64,000 nucleotides of DNA, taken from the NCBI RefSeq assembly GCF_009882975.1, contig NZ_WTUX01000017.1, positions 726 to 64,725 on the forward strand, written 5' to 3'. The notes beneath the pieces are model-generated. The model saw only the letters and a list, made by a program, of their open reading frames with translations, ran no database searches and had not been told where the DNA came from. Below, in pieces: positions 20,966 to 28,618 of this stretch (within the stretch, counting starts at the first letter, position 1; each line of letters begins with the position of its first letter). Source of the DNA: Maritimibacter harenae (lineage in GTDB: Bacteria; Pseudomonadota; Alphaproteobacteria; Rhodobacterales; Rhodobacteraceae). A program made the translations under genes and the position numbers.

Positions 20966-21210
20966 CTAACTCGACTCCCTATCAAGCTCGTAGTTTGCAT
21001 AGAAGTGATCCTCAATGGCCCTTTTCGTCTGACCCGTGACAAAAATGACATCCGTCATCCCGGCTGCGATCACATCCTCCACAGCATACTGGAGGATCGG
21101 CTTGTCAGAAATTCCTTCGGCATGGCTTTTGTGGCCGGCAGGAATCGCGTGCCCATGCCCTCCACGGGAAAGACGGCCTTGCGTATGTCAGTTGGAGCGG
21201 TCGTGGTCAT
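20966..21210 (-). pseudogene. 5' fragment of galU (UTP-glucose-1-phosphate uridylyltransferase)
   Basis: From an ATG at 21210 the frame reads [20 protein letters not shown], then [16 protein letters not shown], the N-terminus of GalU. Bases are then missing (the expected LVD before [11 protein letters not shown]), and the continuation [41 protein letters not shown] lies in another frame, stopping with TAG at 20966. Only about 75 of roughly 300 codons survive. An intact galU must exist elsewhere if the cell needs UDP-glucose. Confidence 0.88.
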
Positions 21211-21300
21211 GATCGATTGTGCTCAAAATTCATGTTTCGATAGGATGTCTTAGTAAGCATATGAAATATTTAACCCTAATAGCGCCTAGACTTCTCTCTT
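21211..21300 (-). promoter_or_regulatory. AT-rich segment, possible leftward promoter region
   Basis: This stretch, just upstream of the galU remnant, is much AT-richer than its surroundings and contains ATATGAAATATTTAA. It probably carried the promoter of the former galU gene and may now serve the polysaccharide operon, whose first intact gene starts at 20602. No -35/-10 pair can be assigned with confidence. Confidence 0.3.
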
Positions 21301-21328
21301 TAAGCGATTCAGCAGCCCCAAACCCCCG

Positions 21329-21400
21329 ATAACGCAAAGAGTTGACTTCCGTCGAATTGCATGGTCCTGGCCTGCCGACGCACACCACCAATAACGCAAA
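21329..21400. repeat. Two direct copies of ATAACGCAAA, 62 bp apart
   Basis: ATAACGCAAA occurs at 21329-21338 and again at 21391-21400, in the same orientation. The start-to-start spacing of 62 bp is close to six helical turns. The pair lies between the end of the MarR-type EPS regulator gene and the polysaccharide operon, where an operator would be expected. Function is unproven. Confidence 0.4.
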
Positions 21401-21406
21401 CTCGCG

Positions 21407-21769
21407 TCATCCCGGATCCCCCTCCCCCGCCTCCGAGGCCGCGACGTCCGTCTCCAGCGTCTCGATCTCCGCCTTCAGCGCCTCGAACTCCGCCTTCTTG
21501 CGGGCGAGGAACTTTCGCGTGAGCTCGGCCTTGGCGGCGAGGCCGCGGGGCGTGAGGATGTAGGCGTAGCGGCGTTTGTCGGGGCTTGCCTGGAAGTTCG
21601 ACAGCTTCACGTGGCCCTTCTCGACCAGCGCGTGGAGCAGGTAGTGGGTCGCGCCGCTGCTGATCCCCACGGCGGCGGCGATCTCGCGTTGGCTGAGTTC
21701 GGGGTTGTCGGCCAGGAGCCGCAGGATGCGGAACCGGGCCTCTTCGCGCAAGGTGTCGCGTTTTGCCAC
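21407..21769 (-). CDS. MarR-family EPS-associated transcriptional regulator
   Basis: A winged-helix regulator of about 120 aa: LREEARFRILRLLADNPELSQREIAAAVGISSGATHYLLHALVEKGHVKLSNF, then the wing KRRYAYILTPRGLAAKAELTRKFL and a C-terminal helix rich in Glu/Lys (KKAEFEALKAEIETLE). This layout matches the small MarR-like family found beside exopolysaccharide loci. The start is uncertain: a GTG at 21769 gives MAKRDTLREEARF, typical of the family, while the frame is open to a TTG at 21808. It probably controls the adjacent polysaccharide operon. Confidence 0.82.
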   Translation of the reverse strand: MAKRDTLREEARFRILRLLADNPELSQREIAAAVGISSGATHYLLHALVEKGHVKLSNFQASPDKRRYAYILTPRGLAAKAELTRKFLARKKAEFEALKAEIETLETDVAASEAGEGDPG

Positions 21770-21958
21770 GGCTACCGCAGAAGAACCGGCGTCACGCCAA
21801 TTCCCCAAGCTTCAAGGACAACAAAGCGCGCAAGTCGCTCATGCGTGAACGATATCCGATGGTGCGGAATGGTCAACCGTCGGCGAAGGGCTCGGGCGAG
21901 TTTCTTTCGGAGGTAGATCCCCTGCCCCGGCGGGCGTCGCGCGGATCCTGGGGGATGG

Positions 21959-22048
21959 TGGCGGAGAGACAGGGATTCGAACCCTGGAGACGGTTTCCCG
22001 CCTACACGCGTTCCAGGCGTGCGCCTTCGACCACTCGGCCACCTCTCC
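21959..22048 (-). tRNA. tRNA-Ser (anticodon GGA)
   Basis: A 90-nt class-II tRNA on the minus strand with encoded CCA (3' end at 21959). The acceptor stem is GGAGAGG paired with TCTCTCC. The D-arm is GGCCGAGTGGTCGAAGGC, the anticodon loop CTGGAAC contains GGA, there is a long variable arm (GGCGGGAAACCGTC), and the T-loop is GGTTCGAATCC. It reads UCC/UCU. Its 3' end faces the polysaccharide locus. Confidence 0.96.
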
Positions 22049-22130
22049 GTGCCGGGGCTATGTATCCGCTCACCGCACCGGCTTGCAAGGCCCGATTTGC
22101 GCCCCGCTCGAAACTCTTTTCGCCCGTCGC

Positions 22131-24674
22131 TCAGTCGCCGTCGGCGCCCTCGTCGGCTTCCGGCGTCGCCTCATCCTGGGGATCGCGGTTGGGGTCGTCC
22201 GGTGCACGTTCGCGCACCCGGTTCACCTCGCGCTGCTCGCGCGGCTCGGGGCGCAGCGCCTCGGGGTTGCGGATCCACAGGTCGCGCTGGACGAAGGGGA
22301 TCTCGACGCCTTCCTCGGCGAAGCGGCGTGCGATCTCGTGGTTGATCTCGTCGCGCACCACGAGGACGAAGAAGACGTCCGACAGGATCGCGCGGATCTG
22401 GAACATGAGGGCGCTGTCGCCGAACTCCATGAAACCGACCTGGGGCTCCGGGTTCACCGTGACCATCGGGTGATCCATGACGATCTCCGTCAGGATCTCC
22501 TTCACGCGCTTGGTGTCCGAGCCATAGGCGACGCCCACGTCGATCACCAGCCGGCCCACGCGGTTGCCTTGGGTGTAGTTCGTCACGACGCCCGAGATCA
22601 GGTCGGAGTTCGGGATCACCACGTCGGTGCGGTCGAAGGTCTCGATCGTGGTCGAGCGCACCGAGATGTCCTTCACGATCCCCATGTGCCCCCCGGTGTC
22701 GATCCAGTCGCCTTCCGAGATCGGGCGCTCGATCAGCAGAATGATCCCCGAGACGAAATTCGACACGATGTTCTGGAGGCCGAAACCGATGCCGACCGAG
22801 AGCGCACCGGCGACGACGGCGAGCGAGGAAAGGTTGATCCCGACGGACGTGATCGCGACCACGGCGGCAAGGAAGATGCCCACGTAGCCGATACCCGAGG
22901 TGATCGCGTTGCGCCCCCCGATGTCGATGCGCGTCTTGGGCAGCACCGTGGTCTTGAGCATGCCCTGGATCAGGCGGGTGAGCGCCACGCCCAGCAGGAA
23001 GACGATGATGAGAAGCAGCACGTCGGTGGGCGAGATCACCGTCTCGCCCAGCGTGACGCCGCGCATGATCGTGCCCCAGATCTCGCGCAGGTCGGTCTCG
23101 CGCGCGCCCCAGATCAGCGCGAAGATGGGCGTCGACAGGATCAGCATCGCGAAACTCGCGAGCACCGGCAGAAGCGCCTCCGAGGCCTCCTGCTGCGTGA
23201 GCCTGCGCACCATGCCGTAAAGGTCGACGAAGAAGCCGTGGAGCACGAGGAGCACGCCCACGGCCCCGAAAGTCAGCGCGGTGTTGAAGATCGCGTTGCC
23301 CGCAAGCTGCGAATAGCCCACGAAGGCCAGGAGCGGCCCCACCACGCCCACGATCATCAGGAGCCGGCCCGCGAACGACAGCGAGCGGTCGATGAAGCTC
23401 GGCCCCTCTTCGCTGTCGTCATCCTCGATCGACTGGCGGTGGTTGAGAAGAAGCCGGCCCATGCGCACCATGAGCACGCCGGCAAGGAGCATCGGCCCGA
23501 TCTCGAGCACCGCGACGGTGGCGGCGTCGTATTGCTCGAACTCCGACATCGTCTGGACGGCCGCGTAGAGGCCGTAGGCAAGCCCCAGGAGCGTGGCTTC
23601 CACCCGGCCCTCGATGCGCGCCGTGGTGTCGAGTTGCAGAACCTGCGCTTCGCCGATCCCGGCGCCGAAGACGCGCACACCAAGCCAGCGCGCGACGATC
23701 AGGCTGATCCCGATGGAGAGCGCCATCGCCGAGACGACCTCGGCACGAAAGCCCATGACGCCTGTCATGGAGAACGCCACGACCGCGGCGGCCAGACCGA
23801 TGACCGGCACCACCACCTGCCCCAGCGAGATGAGGAAGCTCCACACGCCGCGTGACGGGCCATCGCCGCGTTCGCGCACACGGTCGCCCGCGCGCATCAC
23901 CCAGGTGCGGCCGCGCCAGAGCAGCACGAAGGCCACGACGAGCAGGAGCAGCACCGGCACGATGGTGCGGCGCAGCTCCGCCCGCTGCTCGGACGAATCG
24001 AAGGAGGTCGTGAGCGCCCGCCCCGCCATGCGCGCTGTGGATTGCAGCTGCGCCAGCGCGTCGGGCCAGACCGCGGGGTTGAGCGGGCTGGGCCCGGCCG
24101 CGAAGAGCTCTTCCGTCTGGCGCGAGCGCAGCGTCGCGTCGATTTCCTCGATGATCGCGTCGGCGCGGGCATAGGCCACTTCGGCCGCGCGCACCGGGGT
24201 CTCAACCTGCGCCAGCGCATCGGTCAGCTCCTGGCGCTGGCTTGCGAGCGTCCGGGATTCCGTTTCCCCATCGGCGGGCGGTTCGGGAAGGGCCGCGATC
24301 TGGTTGCGCAGCGTGGTGATGCGCACCTTGTTCTCGTCACGCGCTGCCGCGAACTCCTCGCGCCAGCGGTCGATTTCCTCGCGCAGCCGCTGGAACACCG
24401 CGTCCGAGGCACGGCCGACCTCGAGCACCTGTTCGGCGCGCGCCGCGACCTCGGCCCAGTCCTGGTAGTCCGGCGCACCCTCCGGTGCGTCGATACCCTG
24501 CATCATCTCGGCGGCGATGGAGCCCGACGGGTCGGTGTCGACGCGGGCGGCCTGCTCCTTGGGCGGCGCGTCCGCGTCGCCGGCCGCGCCATTGTCCTGC
24601 GCCACAGCGACGCCCGCCGCCAGCAGAAGCGCCGCGACGCTCAGCCAGAGCGTATGAGCCCAGGCGCGGATCAT
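22131..24674 (-). CDS. Large MscS-family mechanosensitive channel with N-terminal DUF3772 region
   Basis: An 847-aa membrane protein. It has a signal peptide (MIRAWAHTLWLSVAALLLAAGVAVAQ), then a periplasmic coiled-coil-rich region to about residue 250, a series of transmembrane segments, and a C-terminal MscS core. The pore-lining helix and beta domain read AGALSVGIGFGLQNIVSNFVSG, ERPISEGDWI and DVVIPNSDLISG. It probably releases solutes on hypo-osmotic shock. The frame continues upstream to 25163, but that part lies inside cysK. The ATG at 24674 gives the signal peptide and a 4-nt overlap with the cysK stop, so the two are co-translated. Confidence 0.9.
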   Translation of the reverse strand: MIRAWAHTLWLSVAALLLAAGVAVAQDNGAAGDADAPPKEQAARVDTDPSGSIAAEMMQGIDAPEGAPDYQDWAEVAARAEQVLEVGRASDAVFQRLREEIDRWREEFAAARDENKVRITTLRNQIAALPEPPADGETESRTLASQRQELTDALAQVETPVRAAEVAYARADAIIEEIDATLRSRQTEELFAAGPSPLNPAVWPDALAQLQSTARMAGRALTTSFDSSEQRAELRRTIVPVLLLLVVAFVLLWRGRTWVMRAGDRVRERGDGPSRGVWSFLISLGQVVVPVIGLAAAVVAFSMTGVMGFRAEVVSAMALSIGISLIVARWLGVRVFGAGIGEAQVLQLDTTARIEGRVEATLLGLAYGLYAAVQTMSEFEQYDAATVAVLEIGPMLLAGVLMVRMGRLLLNHRQSIEDDDSEEGPSFIDRSLSFAGRLLMIVGVVGPLLAFVGYSQLAGNAIFNTALTFGAVGVLLVLHGFFVDLYGMVRRLTQQEASEALLPVLASFAMLILSTPIFALIWGARETDLREIWGTIMRGVTLGETVISPTDVLLLIIVFLLGVALTRLIQGMLKTTVLPKTRIDIGGRNAITSGIGYVGIFLAAVVAITSVGINLSSLAVVAGALSVGIGFGLQNIVSNFVSGIILLIERPISEGDWIDTGGHMGIVKDISVRSTTIETFDRTDVVIPNSDLISGVVTNYTQGNRVGRLVIDVGVAYGSDTKRVKEILTEIVMDHPMVTVNPEPQVGFMEFGDSALMFQIRAILSDVFFVLVVRDEINHEIARRFAEEGVEIPFVQRDLWIRNPEALRPEPREQREVNRVRERAPDDPNRDPQDEATPEADEGADGD

Positions 24675-25705
24675 GCGTCGGCGAAGACCGTCGGGATGTC
24701 GCGCTTGTCGCGGTCGAGGAAGCCCGGCACCGGAAGCCCCTTCTCGCGCAGGAATTCGGCGTTGTAGAGCTTCGCCTGGTAGCGCGTGCCGTAGTCGCAC
24801 AGGATCGTCATGATGGTGTGGCCCGGCCCCATCTCGCGCGCCATCTGCACGGCGCCCGCGATGTTCACGGCGGACGATCCGCCGACGCAGAGCCCTTCGT
24901 GCTCCAGCAGGTCGAAGGCGTAAGGCAGCGCCTCGGCGTCCGGCGCGCGGTAGGCCATGTCGGGGGTGATCCCCTCGAGGTTGGCCGTGATGCGCCCCTG
25001 CCCGATCCCTTCGGTGATCGAGGAGCCTTCGGACTTGAACTCGCCGGTGGTGTAGTAGCTGTAGAGCGCCGCGCCTTCGGGGTCGACGAGCGCCACCTTC
25101 ACGCCCTTGGGCTGGAGCGCCAGCGCCACGCCGCCCAATGTGCCGCCCGAGCCCACGGCGCACACGAAGCCATCGACCTTGCCGTCGGTCTGTTCCCAGA
25201 TCTCCGGGCCCGTCGTCATCTCGTGCGCGCGCCGATTGGCCACGTTGTCGAACTGGTTGGCCCAGATCGCGCCCTTCGGGTCGGTCTTCGCGATCTCCTC
25301 GGCCAGGCGGCCTGAGTATTTCACGTAGTTGTTCGGGTTCTTGTAGGGCACCGCCGGCACCTCGACGAGCTCCGCGCCCGCGATCCGGATCATGTCCTTC
25401 TTTTCCTGGCTCTGGGTTTCCGGGATCACGATGATCGACCGAAAGCCCATCGCGGACGCCACGAGCCCGATGCCGATACCGGTGTTGCCCGCGGTGCCTT
25501 CCACGATCGTGCCACCCGGCGCCAGTTCGCCGCGTTCGATCGCGTCACGGATGATGTAGAGCGCGGCCCGGTCCTTGACCGACTGGCCCGGGTTCATGAA
25601 TTCGCACTTGCCGTAGATGTCGCAGCCGGTCTCCTCGGACACCTTCTTCAGCTTCACCAGCGGCGTGTTCCCGATCAGGTCCACCAGATCCTTGCGCATG
25701 TCCAT
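24671..25705 (-). CDS. cysK: Cysteine synthase A (O-acetylserine sulfhydrylase)
   Basis: A 344-aa PLP enzyme making L-cysteine from O-acetylserine and sulfide. It begins MDMRKDLVDLIGNTPLVKL. The PLP lysine is in NPGQSVKDRAA (about residue 45), and the phosphate-binding loop is EGTAGNTGIG. The start at 25705 gives the typical N-terminus; the frame is open to 25789. It follows trgA-trgB with a 58-nt gap. In Rhodobacter sphaeroides trgAB and cysK are neighbouring determinants of tellurite resistance, and the same order here supports that reading. Confidence 0.95.
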   Translation of the reverse strand: MDMRKDLVDLIGNTPLVKLKKVSEETGCDIYGKCEFMNPGQSVKDRAALYIIRDAIERGELAPGGTIVEGTAGNTGIGIGLVASAMGFRSIIVIPETQSQEKKDMIRIAGAELVEVPAVPYKNPNNYVKYSGRLAEEIAKTDPKGAIWANQFDNVANRRAHEMTTGPEIWEQTDGKVDGFVCAVGSGGTLGGVALALQPKGVKVALVDPEGAALYSYYTTGEFKSEGSSITEGIGQGRITANLEGITPDMAYRAPDAEALPYAFDLLEHEGLCVGGSSAVNIAGAVQMAREMGPGHTIMTILCDYGTRYQAKLYNAEFLREKGLPVPGFLDRDKRDIPTVFADA

Positions 25706-25763
25706 GTGCCAGCCTCGTTTTCTCAATTGTTCCGGTCTTTGGTATGTGACCACCGGGCGGGTA

Positions 25764-26894
25764 TCAAGCGTCTCCGCGCAGTGTGGCACGGTTCAGCGCG
25801 AGCCAGAAGGCCGAGATGACCAGAGGCCCCGCCCCCGCCTCGCCGGTCTCCACCAGCGACATGAGCGTGTCAAAGCTCACCACGTGCGATCGGATGTCCT
25901 CGCCTTCGGTGTCGAGCCCCGCCACGGTGCCGTGCTGTCCGGACAGGTCCGCCTCGGCGACATAGGCATAGACGAACTCGGTGACGGCCCCCGGGCTCGG
26001 GTAATGACCGTTCACGAAATGCAGCCGGCCGAGCGTGAGCCCCGCCTCTTCCAGCGCCTCGCGCCGCGCCGTGGTCTCGATCGCTTCACCCGGATCGACG
26101 CGGCCCGCGATGGGCTCGAGCACCCAGGGCATCACGTCGCCGCGCGCGAAGGGGCCCATGCGGAATTGCTCGACCAGCAGCACTTCGTCGCGCACCGGGT
26201 CGTACGGCAGCACCGTGACCGCATCGCCGCCCGCGAAGCCCGCGCGGGTGAGCACCGGGCTTTGCCGGTCGTTGAACTGCCGGAAACTGAGGTCCGCCTC
26301 GAGGACGGCGAAGTAATCGGCATAGGGCCGGCGCAGCGCCTTCACGGCGACATCCGTCTCGGCCCGCCGGGCGCTGCGCACGGTCGCCGGTCCGGGTTGC
26401 TCGGCCCGCAGCCGGCTGCCGGCGCGCATCCGGATCATCGGCATGCGCCCCGCAAGCGTCGCACCGTCGATCTCGCCGAAATACGCCATCGCCTCCTCGG
26501 CGGCCGCGACCCAGAGAGGCGCGTGATGGTCGGCCCAGTCTTCGAGGCTCCAGGGCCCGGCCGGTTCGGCCGCGTCGTCGTGGAGATAGCGCAGCGCGCG
26601 GCGCGGACCCGCGTCGGTCTCCACCTCGACCGGCACCAGGTCGTAACCGAAGCCCCCCTCGAAGTAGTCGAGCCGCGCGCGATGCACCTCGCTCAACCCC
26701 TCGAGCACGAGCCCTTCGGCCCGGCCATCGGGGTCCTCGACCAGCATCGGGTAATCAGCCCCTTCGACCCAATGCGCCCGCGCGCCCGACAGGACGGCCG
26801 GGACCGCGTGCACGCCGCCCGCGTCGCCCAGGACCGTGGCCCGCAGACCGTCGTGGCGCAGCGTTCCGAAGACGAAGACCGGATCCATGCTCAT
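25764..26894 (-). CDS. trgB: TrgB: gamma-glutamylcyclotransferase-like domain fused to a NUDIX hydrolase
   Basis: A 376-aa two-domain protein. Residues ~1-150 (VFVFGTLRHDGL, VEGADYPMLVED, LDYFEGGFGYD) have the AIG2/GGCT fold. Residues ~180-376 are an ADP-ribose-pyrophosphatase-type NUDIX domain with a complete Nudix box, GRVDPGEAIETTARREALEEAGL being the recognisable stretch. The ATG at 26894 overlaps the trgA stop by 4 nt. The trgA-trgB-cysK order identifies it as TrgB of the tellurite locus. The biochemical role in resistance is not established; hydrolysis of a nucleoside-diphosphate compound is inferred from the box. Confidence 0.85.
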   Translation of the reverse strand: MSMDPVFVFGTLRHDGLRATVLGDAGGVHAVPAVLSGARAHWVEGADYPMLVEDPDGRAEGLVLEGLSEVHRARLDYFEGGFGYDLVPVEVETDAGPRRALRYLHDDAAEPAGPWSLEDWADHHAPLWVAAAEEAMAYFGEIDGATLAGRMPMIRMRAGSRLRAEQPGPATVRSARRAETDVAVKALRRPYADYFAVLEADLSFRQFNDRQSPVLTRAGFAGGDAVTVLPYDPVRDEVLLVEQFRMGPFARGDVMPWVLEPIAGRVDPGEAIETTARREALEEAGLTLGRLHFVNGHYPSPGAVTEFVYAYVAEADLSGQHGTVAGLDTEGEDIRSHVVSFDTLMSLVETGEAGAGPLVISAFWLALNRATLRGDA

Positions 26895-27343
26895 CGCGTG
26901 TGCCGCGCCACCCAGGCTGTCAGGAGGCCCACGACCGCGCCGCCCAGCACGATCGCCCCGATGATCTCCACGTGCACGATCTTGTCGGAGTAATCCATCA
27001 TCGCCTCGAACACGCCGACCACCGCCTCCATCACGGTGCGGTAGGAATTGCGCAGCGCACGCTCGGTCATCAGCACGACCGCGAAGGTGAAGAGCACGAG
27101 AAACGCCTGCGCCACCGACGAGGTGATGCCGATCGCCACGGGCCCGCCCTTCTTGAGGTGCAGCCGGGGCCCGGTGAAATACCACCCGATGACGACCCCC
27201 ATGAAGGCCGCGACCGGGTGCAGCCAGGTCAGGGGCGTGCCTTCGAGAAAGTAGGGTCGCGAGAGTTCCGAGACACCGACACCGAGCGCCGCGAGCAGGA
27301 TCGCGGCGGACAGTCCGGTGAAGGTGGGCATGCGTCTGGCCAT
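26891..27343 (-). CDS. trgA: TrgA-family membrane protein
   Basis: A 150-aa integral membrane protein with four predicted hydrophobic segments (about residues 8-26, 38-55, 70-92 and 120-142), small polar loops and a basic N-terminus (MARRMPTF). The ATG at 27343 is chosen because the open frame upstream runs into cfa. It is coupled to trgB by a 4-nt overlap. TrgA is known from the Rhodobacter tellurite-resistance locus; its mechanism is unknown. The assignment rests on size, topology and the trgB-cysK context. Confidence 0.8.
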   Translation of the reverse strand: MARRMPTFTGLSAAILLAALGVGVSELSRPYFLEGTPLTWLHPVAAFMGVVIGWYFTGPRLHLKKGGPVAIGITSSVAQAFLVLFTFAVVLMTERALRNSYRTVMEAVVGVFEAMMDYSDKIVHVEIIGAIVLGGAVVGLLTAWVARHTR

Positions 27344-27354
27344 GATCTCCCGTC

Positions 27355-28563
27355 TCAGGCTGGTCGTTGCACCGTGACCTGCACCACGTCGCAGTTGCCG
27401 GCGTGGAACGCCGCGGCGCAACCTGCGAGGTAGAAGTTCCACATGCGGCGGAACCGGTCGTCGAACCCCATCTGCGACACCTGTCCCCATGTGTCGTTGA
27501 AGGTCTGGTACCAGCGCCGAAGCGTCTGGCTGTAGCTTTCGCCGAAGGCGATCTGGCCCCGGAACGCGAGGCCGGAACGGTCGATCTGCTCGCGCAGAAC
27601 CGTCTTAGACGGCAGCATGCCCCCCGGGAAGATATACTTCTGGATGAAGTCCACGCCCTTGCGGTAGCGCTCGTAGCGCCGCTCGGTCAGCGTGATGATC
27701 TGGAGCGTCGCCTGCGCCCCGGGCTTGAGGCATTTCTCCAGCGTCTCGAAGTAGACCGGCCAGTATTTCTCGCCCACCGCCTCGAACATCTCGATGCTGG
27801 CGATGCCGTCGTATTGCCCGGTCTCGTCGCGGTAATCCTGGAGCTTGAACGTCACCTTGTCGGAAAGCCCGGCCTTTTCAATGCGCTCCACGGCGTAGTT
27901 GTATTGTTCGCGGCTGATCGTGAGGCAGGTGACCTTGAGGCCCCGCTCGCGGGCGGCATATTCGGCGAAGCCGCCCCATCCGCAGCCGATCTCGAGCACG
28001 TGGTCGCCGGGCTTCGCGCCCATCTGGTCGATCATGCTCGCGTATTTCTGTTCCTGCGCCTTTTCAAGGCTTTCCTGCCCGGTCTTGAAGTAGGCCGAGC
28101 TGTAGGTCATCGTCTCGTCCAGCCACAGCGCGTAGAAATCGTTGCCCAGGTCGTAATGGGCCGCGATGTTCTTCTTCGCCTGTCGCTTGGAGTTGCGTTG
28201 CAGAAGATGGCGCAGCCGCTCGTAGGCGCGTACCAGTCCCGCGCCGCTGAACCCGGTGTAGAGCGCGTCGTTGCCATCCTGGATGAAATCGAGAAACGCC
28301 TGCAGGTCCGGCGTGCTCCAGCCGCCCTCGATGTAGCTGTCGCAGAACCCCAGGTCGCCCTCGCGGATCAGGCGCGCGAAGACGTCGTTGGAGTGGATGT
28401 GGACCTCGGCCACCTGCCCGGGCTCGCCGCCCTCGACCCGGAAACGGCGGCCGTCGGGCACCACGAGATCGAGGCGTCCCTTGCCGATCTTCTGGGCGAC
28501 CTGGAAGACCTGCGGGAAATAGCGGGGCAGATCGTGCTGCCCCTTCGTGGTGGTCAGGATCAT
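27355..28563 (-). CDS. cfa: Cyclopropane-fatty-acyl-phospholipid synthase family methyltransferase
   Basis: A 402-aa SAM-dependent enzyme that adds a methylene bridge to unsaturated acyl chains of membrane phospholipids. AAHYDLGNDFYALWLDETMTYSSAYF starts the catalytic domain (about residue 130). The SAM-binding loop is VLEIGCGWGGFAEYAA, and FIQKYIFPGGMLPS lies near the C-terminus, all as in CFA synthases. The N-terminal ~110 residues form the accessory domain. It ends 11 nt before trgA, so the two may share a transcript. Related family members with other lipid specificities cannot be excluded. Confidence 0.9.
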   Translation of the reverse strand: MILTTTKGQHDLPRYFPQVFQVAQKIGKGRLDLVVPDGRRFRVEGGEPGQVAEVHIHSNDVFARLIREGDLGFCDSYIEGGWSTPDLQAFLDFIQDGNDALYTGFSGAGLVRAYERLRHLLQRNSKRQAKKNIAAHYDLGNDFYALWLDETMTYSSAYFKTGQESLEKAQEQKYASMIDQMGAKPGDHVLEIGCGWGGFAEYAARERGLKVTCLTISREQYNYAVERIEKAGLSDKVTFKLQDYRDETGQYDGIASIEMFEAVGEKYWPVYFETLEKCLKPGAQATLQIITLTERRYERYRKGVDFIQKYIFPGGMLPSKTVLREQIDRSGLAFRGQIAFGESYSQTLRRWYQTFNDTWGQVSQMGFDDRFRRMWNFYLAGCAAAFHAGNCDVVQVTVQRPA

Positions 28564-28618
28564 GTGTCGTCTCTATCTTTCTGACAGGTGAGCGGATTTT
28601 GCGTCCGACGGCAAGGGG

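Noticed and set aside
21763-25315. Long plus-strand open frames opposite the mscS and cysK genes
   Set aside because: They are antisense shadows of high-GC genes: compositions rich in Arg/His/Asp repeats, no family features, and full overlap with well-supported minus-strand genes.
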